From positions 682,764 to 746,763 of the forward strand of contig VYZB01000383.1 in assembly GCA_013397455.1 (NCBI GenBank): DNA of 64,000 nucleotides. The letters run 5' to 3'. Below the pieces are notes generated by a model. That model was not told the DNA's origin and made no database searches. It worked only from the letters and a program-made list of their open reading frames with translations. The stretch's first letter is position 1, and every line of letters begins with the position of its first letter. The translations under genes were made by a program, and so were the position numbers. Of the stretch, positions 26,545 to 39,548 are shown piece after piece. This DNA comes from Crotophaga sulcirostris (Eukaryota; Chordata; Aves; Cuculiformes; Crotophagidae).

Positions 26545-29500
26545 ACTTAGTCCTCACTCAGTTTTTTTGTTCTCAAGAAAAAACATTACATTGTTAATTA
26601 AAACATACTTTAATAGCAAATTTTTTTTCTTTCTTAACGGATTAAATAATATAAGTCTTCCAAATAGTTTTGCAGTAGGTACACCCATTTATTCTTGCAT
26701 ATTCTGTTAAAATATAGTTCATTTTTAATAAAGGGAACACATACATACTCTTGGAGTATTTTAAATACTATTAAGATGATTTAACAAAACTGGTCAGCAT
26801 AAAAACTTCACAGGGCTAGTTAGAAACTTTTTCACAAGACATCTTCCATTAAAAAAATAACTGAAATAAAAACATTTTACAAATTGCTAACAGTTTGTAT
26901 TAAACTTATTGGACGAATGTCCAGAAGGGAACCTTGGATCCAGAGGGAAAGTTTTGGTCACAAACATAAAGGAAAGAGATGGAAAGAAAAGGAAAAAAGA
27001 TGCCCCAAACAAACCAGGTCAGTTGCCTGAGATGAGAGAAATACACATTCAAATCCTCTCCCTTGATGCTTCAGAAGGTAACTTGACACAATATTTGCAT
27101 CCTAAGTAACCACGTGTCTATCTCCTTATCTTTCAGTATTAACAAAATGTCAAAAAGTCTTGTTTTGATCTTCACGAAAAATATCTTGGCATCGCAAAAA
27201 GGTTGGAAAAAATCATTTCCCACAAAGTTTTATGGAGGACTCTGAATTGCAGGTAAAATCAGGGCGAACAGGGGGTAGGCACTGCACTGGGGTTTCTGAA
27301 ATGCCTGCCAAGTAGCCTGCTTTTGATGCACATCAGAGAATAGCATTCCTTGCTAAGAAGTCCTAATCAGCATTGTGCATTTTTAAAATTTGTTCAAAGG
27401 CTTATGCTTTTAAAATGACCCTTCCACCTACTCTATTAATTACAAACTCCTTTGTAAAATGGACTTTTCTGTGCAAGCTGCAGATTAGGAGCAAGCCTTC
27501 TTTCAGGCCCATGCATGAATTAAACAGCATGTGCTCCAAGTGTATATTTTAAGAAAGTGTTCTATAAAATATCTAATATTTGGAGCTTACAATGCATACA
27601 AGAGGGCTGTTTTAAAGATGGAGATGAAATATGTTGCAGAGATTTTGTTTAAAAAGATGCTAAAAGATTAAGAACTGTAACCATTTTATAATTACATTTC
27701 TTGACTGCTGCAAGAATTTGAATGCTACAGGCTAAATTTTCCAAAATTATCAGGTGCTTCTGGATATCCTACCTGTGGCACCTCATATTGCTGATTTTGA
27801 GAAATTCTTTAACAATGTGCCTCGATTTTGGCAAGAAAGACAGGCACAAAAAATCTGAAGTGATCCCCAAAATACCTTGTCTTCAACTTCCTTCTGGATT
27901 TTGACATTCAGCCAAAAAAATAAATTATCCATCACTGAAGTCTCTCATGCAAGTAAAACTTATTTGGTAAAAGGTTTCTCAGGTCCCAAATGGAGTTTCT
28001 GAAACACGTTTTGGAAACAGAGATGAGTGGGGGGGAAGTCTCAGAGAAGTTGGGACATTTTGTTCTGTCAAGCAGGAAATGAGCTTGTTCTGCTTCAGTT
28101 TTTGCTCCACTCCACTCACTGGTTCTCATGTAAAAGCTCAGTTCCACAGTCTTGGAAAAACAACCTCAGCAGAACCCATAGAAAATTCAAAGTTAGGAGC
28201 AAACTTTGGCACATGGTAGAGCAGCAGGGACAAAAGTATCTAGTTCTGGAGAAGGAATCCAAGGCAAAGAGCTAGGAGCTAAGAAAGGAATAGAAATTAC
28301 CCCTTTACGAAAGTATAATTCAGCCCAACAGTTGATGCATCCTAAAAGCTTCCTCTTTTCCTCCCCTCCCCTGAAATCTCAACAGCTTTATTGGATAATG
28401 CTGTCTTTTTGCTTTTGTCCAGAAACTTGCCCACATAATGCTAAATTTTTACTTTTAGCCTACTGCAATTCCAAGACAAAACTTTTCTATCTCAACTATG
28501 TGGAGAGGGTACATGATACTCCAGAGTGGTCTTTGCTGTGGAGATTAAGAAATTAAGTTTATACTCGTGGCAGCCCAACACAGATTCAGGAGTAATACAT
28601 TAGCTTCTGGAACTAAAGACTCCTAAAATGTATTTTCAGGAGTGACAGTTTCATAATACAATCCTTGAAGTGTGATGCAGAACTGATTTTGCTTAAATGA
28701 AAGGCATCCACAGTCATTCAACAGGTGGAAAGAAAAAGCACAGTCTTTTGAAGCCTGGGATCTTAAAACCTTTCTAATATCAGAGAGTAACAACACGGTT
28801 AACACTGGGTTTATGACACACTATATTCATAAAGAGGATTATAATCCAGAAAAAGAATAATTTATTCCCATTGGGAAGCACTGAATAAAGTAACACCGTG
28901 ATGAAAAAACATTATAGCCTGGTCAATGGCAGGAAATATGCATTTTCAGGTTAAAGAATAGATAACTGTCAAGGAAAACATGCATTAGGTAGAATGAGCT
29001 AGTAAATGTACCCATTACTAGAATAAGAGACTAAAGTACTGAGTTTGCTGTGCTAGCAAGCAGTGGCACGAGGATATTGCTCATGTGAGATGTTGTTGCC
29101 ACCCTTGCTGTAAAAAACAATTAAGAGTCACCTCTGTCATAGGAACACCCTGGCTTCCTCTCCTCCCTGTGACTGCTGTGGGGCTGAAATGTTCACTTGC
29201 CTTTTTTTCCCCATAGGAACAGAGCAGCCTAGGGATATAACCAACTGCACAAGACGACTCAGTGAAAAACTGCTTTAAATTTCACCTAACCCTCCTGTAG
29301 AGGGATACAACCCTCCCACTGCCACACAGCCAGCACATCCTGCTGTCTCTGGTAGACTGTACCCCTCATATTTCTGCCCTCACCTCATAGAAGTCCAAAT
29401 GCAAGGGACACTGATGTTGACATCTATCAACAATATCCTGCCCCTTGAGGCAGATTTAGCACTGCTGGTAACCTGAAGAGTATGTCCTGTGAGCAGAAAC

Positions 29501-30567
29501 AAATCAGACCACAATTTCAAGATGAAAATCTACTCCCAAATCAGACCTGACCAGATCCACACTATTTTTTAGTTACGAGCAAAGAGGAAATACAGAACAA
29601 CCCAGATTAACATTGTGGTTACTACTAAAACTGCTTTCTCATTCTCCATGGAACTAACTGCAAATTCCTTAGATTTCTTGTCTCGCTTTCTGAGCTGATC
29701 TTTAAAATGATGCATGGCAAAGGGAGAAGGTGGGAGGGGGTGTCTCTAAGCCACATCATGTGCTTTATGGAGCAAAGCCAAGCAGCTACTTAGGCAACCA
29801 TTAGGTTCGGGAACAATCACTTCCATCATTCCCAACACGTGTGTCAACATAATTCCATGCTCTCTTTGTCATGCAAAAAATCTTGGCAAAGTGACCGGAT
29901 ACACCCAGAAAGCAGGAGCAAACTAAGCTTATTATGTTAACCGGAGGTCCCACAGCATCCTCCAGTGCCATAGAAGGAGACTTCCCATGTTTTGCAGTGT
30001 AGGAAAAGGAAACTTGCAGCATTGAAAAGAGCCCAAGCCAAGCCTGACTTGAGAAGTGTGTAACGGAGATTCACAACTGGGTTTCGTGGAAGGGGATCTC
30101 TCGTCTGTTAAGTACAAGTGGCTGTGTCAGACAGTGTGACAACAGGCATTGCAGAAGGTACGACACCTCACATAACTACAGAGACTTCCCTCTCTTGTGT
30201 GCTCACTGGAAGCCTTCCAGCCATGCTAATATGGCTTTGCAAAGGGAAACTCTTGCCAAATGGGAGTATCAACTTCTCCAACTCTTTATTGTTGTCATTG
30301 GTAACTCTGGATTTTGTTTTCCTTTCAAAAGAAGATTCAATGCATTTTACAGCCATTAAACATCTTTTCTTCTCTCCATCTAAACTTGTTACTCTTACCA
30401 ACAGCAAAAGGCTTGTGCACATGGGAATGGCTGGCAATACTACTCTTATGGCTTCTTTTGAGTGGTCAGGTACAGGAGGAAGGCCCTTGAATCTGTCTGA
30501 AAAAATGCTGAATACATCTTTGGTGCTCTAGCAACTGTAGATGATAGTAAATATCCCAGGGTATAGG

Positions 30568-30594
30568 TATTTATTTATTTATTTATTTATTTAA
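30568..30594. repeat. ATTT microsatellite
   Basis: About six tandem tatt/attt units. Confidence 0.9.
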
Positions 30595-30640
30595 AGATAA
30601 GCATTTGGGGGTTTCACTAACAATTTTTGCTGCATTTCTC

Positions 30641-30666
30641 AGTTCCAGATTCAGTTCCAGATTCAG
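30641..30666. repeat. 12-bp tandem duplication
   Basis: The unit agttccagattc occurs twice in a row. Confidence 0.8.
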
Positions 30667-31275
30667 TGCAGTGGAAGGAAAGTCCTCATACTGCTGGATA
30701 TTTACAAGGTCTTTCAAACTTTAGCTGCTTTACCTCCATTCTGCCATGGCTACCATATATTTTTCAACCCATTTTGCATCTTGAATGCTTGCAATACAAT
30801 CTTAGTTTCAGCAAAGATTTCAGCAAAACACGGTTCCTCAGCAATCCATGTCCACAAAGGCTAACAACGGCTAAAAACAAGGATGGACAAGAATAGTAAA
30901 AGCTTCTCCTACGTGTTGCTGACATCTCCTCTAATGAAAGCCAGGGGTTTCTATTGATTGTTGTGTTTAAGCCCATATCAGTCACACTACATGCCTTGTT
31001 CCTTAAGATGCCATATTTTTGGCAGATTCCATTACCACCCATACACTCAAGAATCAAGAGCAGAGAGCGATGTCCAAATGGGCAAGTGTAGAAGAGCCCT
31101 TCCCCCAGCATTATCATTGGGAGTGGGAATAAGCATCTGGTCCTGACTTTGTCTTCTCCCTGCTCCATCACTCTGGGCAAATTTACACAATGGAGCCTTC
31201 TGAAAATGTACACCAAATATTACATAACACTCATTAGCAAGTCAAATAAAACAAGAAAGTAAAAAGTGAACATAC

Positions 31276-31321
31276 CTGAATGAGAGAAACGTTGTGTAGA
31301 CTAAGTCTGAAGAGGTAGTTC
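31276..31321 (-). CDS. SEMA5B: SEMA5B third coding exon: NYLFRL motif of sema domain
   Basis: Seen: on the minus strand a ttcatgcag acceptor (ending at 31322) is followed by 46 bases and a GTATGT donor starting at 31275. The first base completes the Arg codon AG|G left open by exon 2. The 15 codons that follow read NYLFRLSLHNVSLIQ and end in phase 0. Known: the VGARNYLFRL junction is a hallmark of class 5 semaphorins, and SEMA5B has NYLFRLSLANVSLLQ here. HNVS keeps the N-glycosylation sequon. Three independently found exons agree in strand, order and phase, which makes a chance or retrocopy origin very unlikely. The next exon in the family (starting near AxEW and reading towards SCQSKGK) was searched for by eye on the minus strand below this point and not found, so it should lie left of the window. 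Confidence 0.95.
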
Positions 31322-32748
31322 CTGCATGAACAAGCAGAAAAATTACAAACTGTTAGGCTACCAAAGAAGAAAAGGAAAAATTATAAAAGCAAGTTACAGG
31401 TTTTGGTCATTCGTTTCTACAAAACAACAAGATTTTCTTGGAGACATCTCCACAGAATGCAAGAATAGGTACGTGCCCCTTGTTCATCAGTGTCTTAGTG
31501 AACTTTGTAACAAAGTTTTCAGCAGGTTTGGAGTGAAATAGTCCAGAAACAATAAAGAAGAACACCAAATAAATACCAACTATACAGAGACTGTTTGCAA
31601 ACTCACAAAGGGCTTTGGCTGCAGTCCTGTACGGGCTGTGCTCATGTTTTTCTCAGTATTCTGAGAAAACTGGGGTTATACAGAAGCCAGCTGGAGCAAA
31701 ACTGACTCCTGTAGTATGCTCCCTCCCTCCAAGCCTGTCATTGCAGTGCTCCCATTTAGGACTCTGTGGAAAAGGAGGAGAAGAGGACAGATACTTCTCA
31801 GAAGAACCAATCTGAACAGAGCACCAGCAGGGAAATCAAGGCAGATAGTTCCAGTCCTCCTGTCATCACATTTCTACAGGCAAAGCAAGAGAATTCCTGA
31901 CAGAAGTCACTGTAGCATGAGATACCACACATAAGCTGAGCTCCTGCATCCCTCCTCCTGCGTGTTCGCATCCCATCACAAACAGGAGGGAACACACATT
32001 TGTATAAACATCTATTGATGTTTATTTATGATGGTTTATCTCATTTTTTCACTTGTGAAGACAATGCAGTTACCAGGAACCAGATGACATATTAAGCCTT
32101 ACAGACTTAATTGTGTGCTTGAGGGTTTGGCCACATCTAACTTCATATTTTTGCATCCCATCTGTCAGGGAGTCTGAAGAGCTTTGATTCTTTTCCAGCA
32201 TCCCTGTCACCACAATCTCCCAGAGAAGACAAAATCATATTATACCAGGTGAACTACGTTTTTGGAGGTGCCTCTATTTAAATAGTGGAAAGTGCAGCTT
32301 TGATGATGCAGCTTTATCTACTCTAGAAGTGCCAGTACCCAGACATTCCCCTACCTAGTAGAAATGTAAGTTCCTGTCTTAGGTTGGTGAAGTCAGGAGT
32401 CACTGGAAAGCTCCTACAGTGATGAAAAGATCCTAAGGACTCTTCTGAAGAGCCCCATTTAGGGTCTGTGGTCAGCAGGACACTCTGTCCAAGCAAAGAA
32501 AGTTACTCAAACCTATGAGAAATTCATACTGAGTCACAATGACCACTACAGGGCTTGAGCAGTTTTTCCTTCTTCTGTTATCTCTCACCTGTGTATCACT
32601 TAAGTAATAATCATAAGTTGCCTGTATACTTTGTCCTAGTTCTATAAATAAATCAAAAGGACTCAACTGCTGCTGACTGCCAATAAAGAAGAATGGAAAC
32701 AAAGATGATGGGGAACTTGGGAAGTCAAACTTCTTGTAATGAACCTTC

Positions 32749-32811
32749 ACAGTATCACAGTATTACAAGGTTGGAAAGGACCTCTGAGATCACTGAGTCC
32801 AACCTAGAACC
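32749..32811 (-). mobile_element. CR1 LINE, young family, minimal 63-bp fragment with flanking duplication
   Basis: Minus-strand tail of two 8-bp units followed by the complement of the ggttggact to tccaacc stretch. It stops at ctagaac. The 9-mer gaaccttca is present at 32741-32749 on the left and 32807-32815 on the right. This is the shortest copy in the window. Confidence 0.88.
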
Positions 32812-32815
32812 TTCA

Positions 32816-35800
32816 GCTGATGTAGCTCTGATTTGCACCATCCTATTCTGTACTGGGACTGGCTACCCAGAGAAGAATGAGACCCATCAGCAATATCTGA
32901 ACAAAATATATCAGTAACTATTATACCTCCTTTAAATATGAATCTCTGTCTTCTCTCCTAGTCCTGTAATTGGAGATCCTGCAGTTCTTCTTGTACAGTC
33001 AGAAACCCTGTTCTGTCTCAACTTGCTATTAACTCTTTACCATCAGCTACAGACCTAAATATTATCTCCTGCAGGTGCATGCAGCAGAGCAGAGGCACTA
33101 AAGCCTGCACACAGCTAAAATTTCAAACTGGAGATAAATTCACATCCAGTGACTGATCTGACTTAGCTCCCTTAGAAAAGCACATGCAACTCTCACCAAA
33201 ATATTAATTCAATTCCAGGACATGAGATGTCATGGAATAAGCTTTCTCCCTGGACAAGCTAAGCATGTCGCTGGCCTCCAATCTTACAACACCCTAAGGA
33301 GAAATTCTCATAACTAGGGACTTGAAGTTGGTATCCTGTTGTTAAGCATGCTATTTAAATGCATTGATTCTGGAAGCCTTATAATGCAGATTTCAGCTCC
33401 TTGTTTTAGTCTTGTAAAAAGCTGGACATTTTGACTGAGTAATAAATTTTAATATTGGGTTTTGTTTTTTTCCCTGATAGCACTGCAGAGCAAATTCAAC
33501 TCAAATATCTTTAATGGAAGAGACGTACCTAAAAGACACAATTTTCATTGCATTCAGCCAAAACAGATGCAGACAGGAATGGTGTCCATTTAAATAAAGC
33601 CAGTGTAGCATCTGGACAGAGCACTAGCAGGGCGACAGCTCAGGTGGCTGAGACCTAAACCAGGCAGGAAAGTAGTACTAATGTGGATAGCACGATGATC
33701 TTCACCCTAACCTCAGCTCTTTAAGTCTGACCTTGTGGCTTCCTTATAGAAAGGAGGGTTTCCCTACATTTTTCATCAGTTGGTTTCTGCACAGCCACTG
33801 GCATTTTCTTTTTGTTTGTTTGATTCTTCTCACAATCACAGTAACATGAGCACAGGTAGGCAGACCAGGCTATCAGATACTCCTCCAGGCTCCAGTTGAC
33901 CTGCCCAGCTAGAACTGACTAATCCTTAATTAACAACATGCTCTTTTAACCATACTTAGTCTGGAAAGCTATAGGAGGAATAAAAAGCCAAGGGGACAGA
34001 TCTGCTGAATAAGACAGTGCCATTTTTATGAATGGCATTTTAACTGCGATTTCAGTCCAAGAACGAGCAAGGTCTCTGAATGACAGGCATGGTTTATTGT
34101 ACCTAGAATTTCCCCATTTGTGTCCTTTTTTCTGCTTGTGTTTGAAGTTATGTTTGTTTAGTACCTTTCTGACCTATAATTTAAAGCAGCTGAAAGAGCA
34201 GGAGTAAGAAATATATGAGAACACTGAGATCTCTGCGTGAACAGATGAGGTGCTTTCTTGGTCTTTTTTTTCCTTCTTTTTTTCCTCCCATTTTGTCTTG
34301 TAAGTGAACACTGGTTAATAACTTTCTTTCTTAAATTAAACCCATCTGGAGCAGGCCAGAAGAGTGACTGCCTGGTGCCACCAGATATTCTAATAACCTC
34401 CTTCTCCTATACAAAAAGCTGGTGTACAAACACGGAGGGATGGGGCAACCCTATTATTCACTTTCTGCCCTAAAAGGTCACGCAACTTCACCCCATGGTA
34501 TTAAAACGTGAGCTTTGTTTCATCCAAGAGCTGGCTGCATTTCAGCCATATCCAGAGCAAGCAACTACACTCCTCTTAAGTACCCTGGGACAAATGGTAT
34601 TGTACACATTAAAAGGTAGCTCAAACTCCTAATTATTATTACTACTAACCTTATTATTCATTAACACGAGTACATTTCTGAAAATGCCCATGTTAAACAT
34701 TCATACACTGAATTCTCTGCCAAGGCTGTGGTTTGGTTGTGCTAAGACATGGAGTGGGTTGATGGTGGTTCCTCTGGAGACCGATTCACAGCAGATGCCC
34801 ATCTAAATAACCTGAGGGTGAATCCTCTCTCTGTCACCTCTGATTGCAGGGGGTATATTATGCCCCAGATAAAATATATGAGCTTCTGTAAAGACCCTCC
34901 TTCTCTACATAACCTGGTCTTGAAGAATGTGCCACCTAGATATACACAGAAAGATGAAGAAGAGACATAACTCTCACTTAAATTTAAAAACACAGAGTAA
35001 GAAGTTTAGTCAAGATCATGGAACATATATGCAGCACAACCAGGAGCTGATCTCCTGACCCATCAGACTATGTCCTGGTTAGGAGAATAACTTCTTCCCA
35101 AAGCTGAGATTCAGCATGTAAACCTGTGCTGAAATGCCATTTATACTCAAAAAAAAAAATTGCGTAGATGCTGAATTACTTTCCTGAACTGGGGTCTCTA
35201 TGCCAGTCTGCACATGAACAGGGCCAAGCTGCAGTATAAATCCTGTAGATGAAAGTAGTTGTTAATTGGCTTCATAATTTGTATTTGGCTGCCTTGTAAA
35301 ACGATTAAGTGCTCACTGTGCCTGGTACCACAAAGCATATGTACAAGAATAGCAGAGGAGCCGCTGAGATGTGTTTCAGGAAAGGGTGGAAGAATGTACC
35401 CACTTAAATCTGCTTGTCTTGACATTCCCAAGTCAAAGCTCTTTATTAAGTGTTTATTTCATATAGCCAAGCGCACCTTGGATGAACTTTGTAACATGAT
35501 GCCCATACACTTGCTCACAGGTTGCCTGGCCTTGAAACAATTTACAGTGAACGCAAAGTACTTTGGCTGTGATGCCACTGAGCAACAGAGCTCCAAGACA
35601 AATTAAGCCTTTCCATTGGGAAGCTGCATAACAGGAGTGCTTGAATAAAATCTGAGACCCCCTCCTCTTAGGAGTACTGAAATAATAAGACTTGCAACCT
35701 GCTTCAGACACTTGTTCAGGCTTCTTTTTCAGTTTCAGGCACTGCATCTGTCAGCACTGCACTGGCTGATTAAAAGGTGCTTCCTTCTAATTAAAAGAGA

Positions 35801-36744
35801 ACACACTTTTCAGTCCTACTGTGGGAGATCAGGAGGAACATCCCTGCAGTTGATGAAATAAGCAGGTGCAAATGCAAGGCTTCTTTAGCTTCAGGTTCTT
35901 TTTTCCATTTAAATGAGTGAAGTTTGTTCACATTTCACACCTCTATCCTCCTCCACACACACACTAGGCAGGTAAGAAACCTCTTTGAACGACCCCTGCT
36001 AGCAAACTGGGAGCCATGAGATCCCTAGTGCCAACCACCACCAGAAGCCCTCAGGATTTTGACATGCAGACAGAGACCAACAATACACTACCTTATCTCA
36101 GCTGGTCTGTATCACTACAAGACATGTACAGCTACTCACATATTGCTGCTTGCCTGCACCTTATAGTAGATGTGAGAAGCTCACCCCTCCTTCGTTACAG
36201 GGCAGGCTATCTCAAGCCCCATCTCTTTATATGCAGAAAATTGCTCTGCAAGTAGAAGCAAAGCCAACACAAGCTGATAATAATGTTTGATCATGCTAAA
36301 AAAAAAAATACATTTAGGGAAAGCTGAAGAGAGCTGAGTGAAGAGTCACTCTTCCCTTTTGGGGGCTATTATTACACTGAAACAGGCAACCAACACAGCC
36401 CAGGCGAGGTACTGGAGAATCAAGTAGGCTCATGGTGCTCTGACAAGGCATTCCCCACACTGTTGCAATCAGGAGAGAAGTTTGCAAGAGGGACTCACAA
36501 CTGTCACACTGTAGATAATAAGAAAAATAATTAACAGAACAGGGTCCTTTGGGCAATGCAAAACAAGACACAGAAATATGCATGTGACAAACCTAATGCT
36601 CCCTTCTGGCACTCCTGGAAGACACGTGCTGGGGCTAAGCCTCAGGCTAGGAGCCAGCAACTCCTGTCAGTTCTTCCTATCTTTGCTCCTGGAGGCCTTA
36701 GATATACTTTGTACTTCCACAGTACATGACAAACACAGCTTAGT
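32816..36744. other. Intronic stretch with nothing recognised
   Basis: No exon, transposon end or tandem array was recognised. Open frames stay below 120 codons and lack motifs. Confidence 0.45.
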
Positions 36745-36900
36745 CATGCTTCACAACACCCTGGGAGCTAGTTAGTATCATTCCCCCCTTATACTAATAG
36801 AGAAAATGAGCCAGAGAAAGGTTAAATGACCTTCTCCAAAGCACACAGCAAGTCAGTGATGGAATCGAGATCAGACCCCAGGGCTCTTAGCTACCAAATC
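36745..36900 (-). mobile_element. MIR SINE relic
   Basis: Resembles the reverse complement of MIR: tcacaacaccctgggagcta, a pyrimidine block where MIR has tatccccatttta, then aaatgagccagagaaaggtt, aaatgacctt, cacacagcaagtcagtgatg and gaatcgagatcagaccccag. The order and spacing match MIR throughout. It is heavily diverged, as expected for an old amniote SINE. Confidence 0.75.
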
Positions 36901-39365
36901 TCATGCTAGATTAACACGCAGTGCCTTTACGCAGGTCCAGCTGTGGCTGAACTTTTCAGATGGTTATCCACATTTCTGAACTAGCGAGCCATCCCAAGAA
37001 ATTCAGCTCCTGAATTCTGGCCTTTGCTGTCAGAAGGAGTTAATTACATGCCTGCTCCGGAGTGTGATGAGATGATCCTTTTGCAAATGCTATGCCAGTG
37101 ATTCATTTGAACGGCCTGGCATACATATGTTGGAGAAAAGGTGGAGAGCCAGCATCTCCCTTACAGGCTGGATCCTTATTCACCAGTAATTTTCATACTA
37201 TTGAAGAAAAACTTGTCCGATACATCATTCTTCCTTAAAAATCAATACATGTTCAACAGAGAACCATTCTAAATGGCATACAGTAATATGATGCAGTTGC
37301 TGTATGAGCAATTGCTTTTCCCAAAGCAACACTTCTCAGTGATAAATCCAGCCAGAGCTAAGAGAGCATCATCTTAGAGGAGGATCCTTATACAAGCAGC
37401 ATATCATTCTGATTAAGCAGCTTCCAAATTAAGCCAGGGTCCCAGCCACTGTTTCTGGGTTGGCACCGAGGTCCATTTAGTACTCCTCAATGGAAACAAG
37501 GATGAAAATTCCAAGTCAATGGAGAATTACTATCAGCTTTAATGGCACGGGGTGCGTGGCTCAGACCTTCTCAGGTTCGATGCTGCATATTCAGGGTCAG
37601 ATCTCAGAAGAGTCAAAAGACGCAGATGCTTACAGCTGCAGAGCATGCAGGACAGCAGCAAAGCTGTGGCACCCTTGTACTCTACTGATATTCAGAGATC
37701 TAGATGGATGGGAGGGAGAAGCAGGAAGGAGATTGGCTCTTGAACCAACAGCTGTGTCCCTTCTTCTATCTGCTCAGAAGGGGAGCAGCAAGCTGGCTCT
37801 GGTATCTGCCCCTTCCCTTTCCTCAGTGCAGGAGCAGCAAAGCTTTGCTCCAATGTGATCCCATCTCCTTGGGAGTAACCCTGTTGCTGTGCTCCCCAGA
37901 TGCCTCGAACCAGCTGCCTTCCAGAGAGGAGCCCTACATAGACACTTCAGGGAACAGGGAGTGTGATCGTTTTCCTAATATTGTTTGAAAATATTTATAA
38001 AACGCGGGACAATTTCCATGGTATTTTGTTACACTTCCCTCCCTCTGTTTCACAAGATGAGCTTCTTCAAAACCTCAGAGATGGAAACTAAGCCAATTTT
38101 TCAAAACTCATGTGTGGGTTTGTTCCTGTTTTCCTGGAAGAATGAGTCCATCTCTCAGACCATCAAGTATTACCCCACATGCTACCTCAGGTGTCTCTTG
38201 ACTCGTGACTGACAGCTCTTCTCTCCCCCCATCATCCAATTGGCAGAGTCACAGAGCACTTACGGCACCTTGATACGGCCACAAGCCACACAGGGACCTG
38301 TAGTCTCCCATTTGCCCACCACTTTTGGTGTGCTTTCAATAAGTCACACTGTAAAACTCCTCTTCCTCTGATGCACTGATTATCATCCAAATCTTCCCTG
38401 GCAGCCCCTCCCCGCCCGCCTACTTAGGCTGATAAACATGCTCAGTTCTGTCAGGCTTTTCTCAAACTCTGGATGAGTTCAACATGACTTGTATGCAAAT
38501 ACTGACAGAGTTGGCTGGTGAGTTTAAGTTATTGCCAACCAATTCCTTCTCTTTGCTGTCTATTTTATACCTCTGCAGTGGCACAGAACAGTAAGCTTAG
38601 TACCTAAACATATGGATATAAAGTGATATGCAAGTCCCTGTGGTGAACCCTGCCATAGAAAACTGACATGTTACCAAGTTAACCAGAGCAAGAGAAAGTA
38701 TTTTCAGTAAAGCAAAAGGAAACTGCTCTGCAGCCCCATCCTGTGATGCTGTAAAACACATTAGGTCCAAGCCTCTAAGACTTTTGCCAAAATACCCTGA
38801 CCTTGTGTTTGCTCTCATCCCACTCTCTGAAATACAAATCTTCAAATTTGATTATTCTCAGCGTGTTACTAAGGCAAGTGAGCCTCTCATGGGTGGCTGC
38901 TTTTGTGATAGGGTATCACCAATTTTCATTTTATCTTGAACGTGAGATATTTTTCCAGTCAGGCCTGCAATTTGCTGCATAAAGGTGCTTCTCATCAGCC
39001 TGTGCTGCACTAAGATTGCCTTTCACACAGCACTGGCTGTGAGTCAGCCCATAGTCTGTTTCCTCCCATGATGGGCAAAAGTGCAACTACCACTCCAGTG
39101 AGGTTATTTGCAGAGGGGTAGATGGAACTGCCTTGTAGGTAATTTGAAGGATCAGTTTTTTTCTCTGTCCACAAAGATGACAGATCAGAGACTGCCTCAC
39201 CTCACCCTCTTCTCTGTATATAACACCTGGGGCAAAGCTGGCTCTGCTCTCCTACAAATGTGGTTTATTCTGTGCATTGGTCTGGTCCAGCAACCTGACA
39301 GTGCTGCTGCATGGCATTTTATTTGATTTTATTTGATTTATTTATTTTATTTAAATTCACATTCT
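36901..39365. other. Intronic stretch with nothing recognised
   Basis: No exon or transposon recognised. An AT-rich run (atttgattttatttg type) lies at about 39315-39357, just before the next CR1. Confidence 0.45.
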
Positions 39366-39548
39366 GTATCACAGTATCACAGTATCACAAGGTTGGAAAG
39401 GACCTCTGAGATCATCGAGTCCAACCTATAATCCAACACTAACACCAACCCAGCATCTAAACCATGGCACTGAGTGCCTCATCCAGTCTCCCCTTAAACA
39501 CCTCCAGGGACCGTGACTCCACCACCTCCCTGGGCAGCGCATTCCAAT
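39366..39548 (-). mobile_element. CR1 LINE, young family, intermediate sub-type
   Basis: Minus strand with three tail units of the atcacagt type. It combines the sub-type A wording (aacactaacaccaaccc) with the sub-type B wording (agcatctaaacc), and breaks off after gcgcattccaa. Its orientation is opposite to the copy at 40682. Confidence 0.94.

Larger units (their letters stand above)
1..31275 (-). other. SEMA5B: SEMA5B intron 3 (partial; continues beyond position 1)
   Basis: This is at least 31,275 bp of intron after the GTATGT donor. It holds seven young CR1 copies (1, 14411, 17247, 18748, 22493, 24897, 25970), one older CR1 (26478), a hAT-type element (16981), an assembly gap (22253-22492), homopolymer tracts and an unclassified CpG-bearing block at 5219-5640. 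No further semaphorin exon and no nested gene could be read. An exon hidden in the gap cannot be excluded. Confidence 0.75.
26545..31275. other. Intronic stretch adjoining SEMA5B exon 3
   Basis: AT-rich sequence with an ATTT microsatellite at 30568-30594 and a 12-bp tandem duplication at 30641-30666. Nothing else was recognised. Confidence 0.45.

Noticed and set aside
30764..31216. Minus-strand open frame of 150 codons just left of SEMA5B exon 3
   Set aside because: It lies after the exon 3 donor, is in no frame needed by the gene, and shows no semaphorin or other motif.
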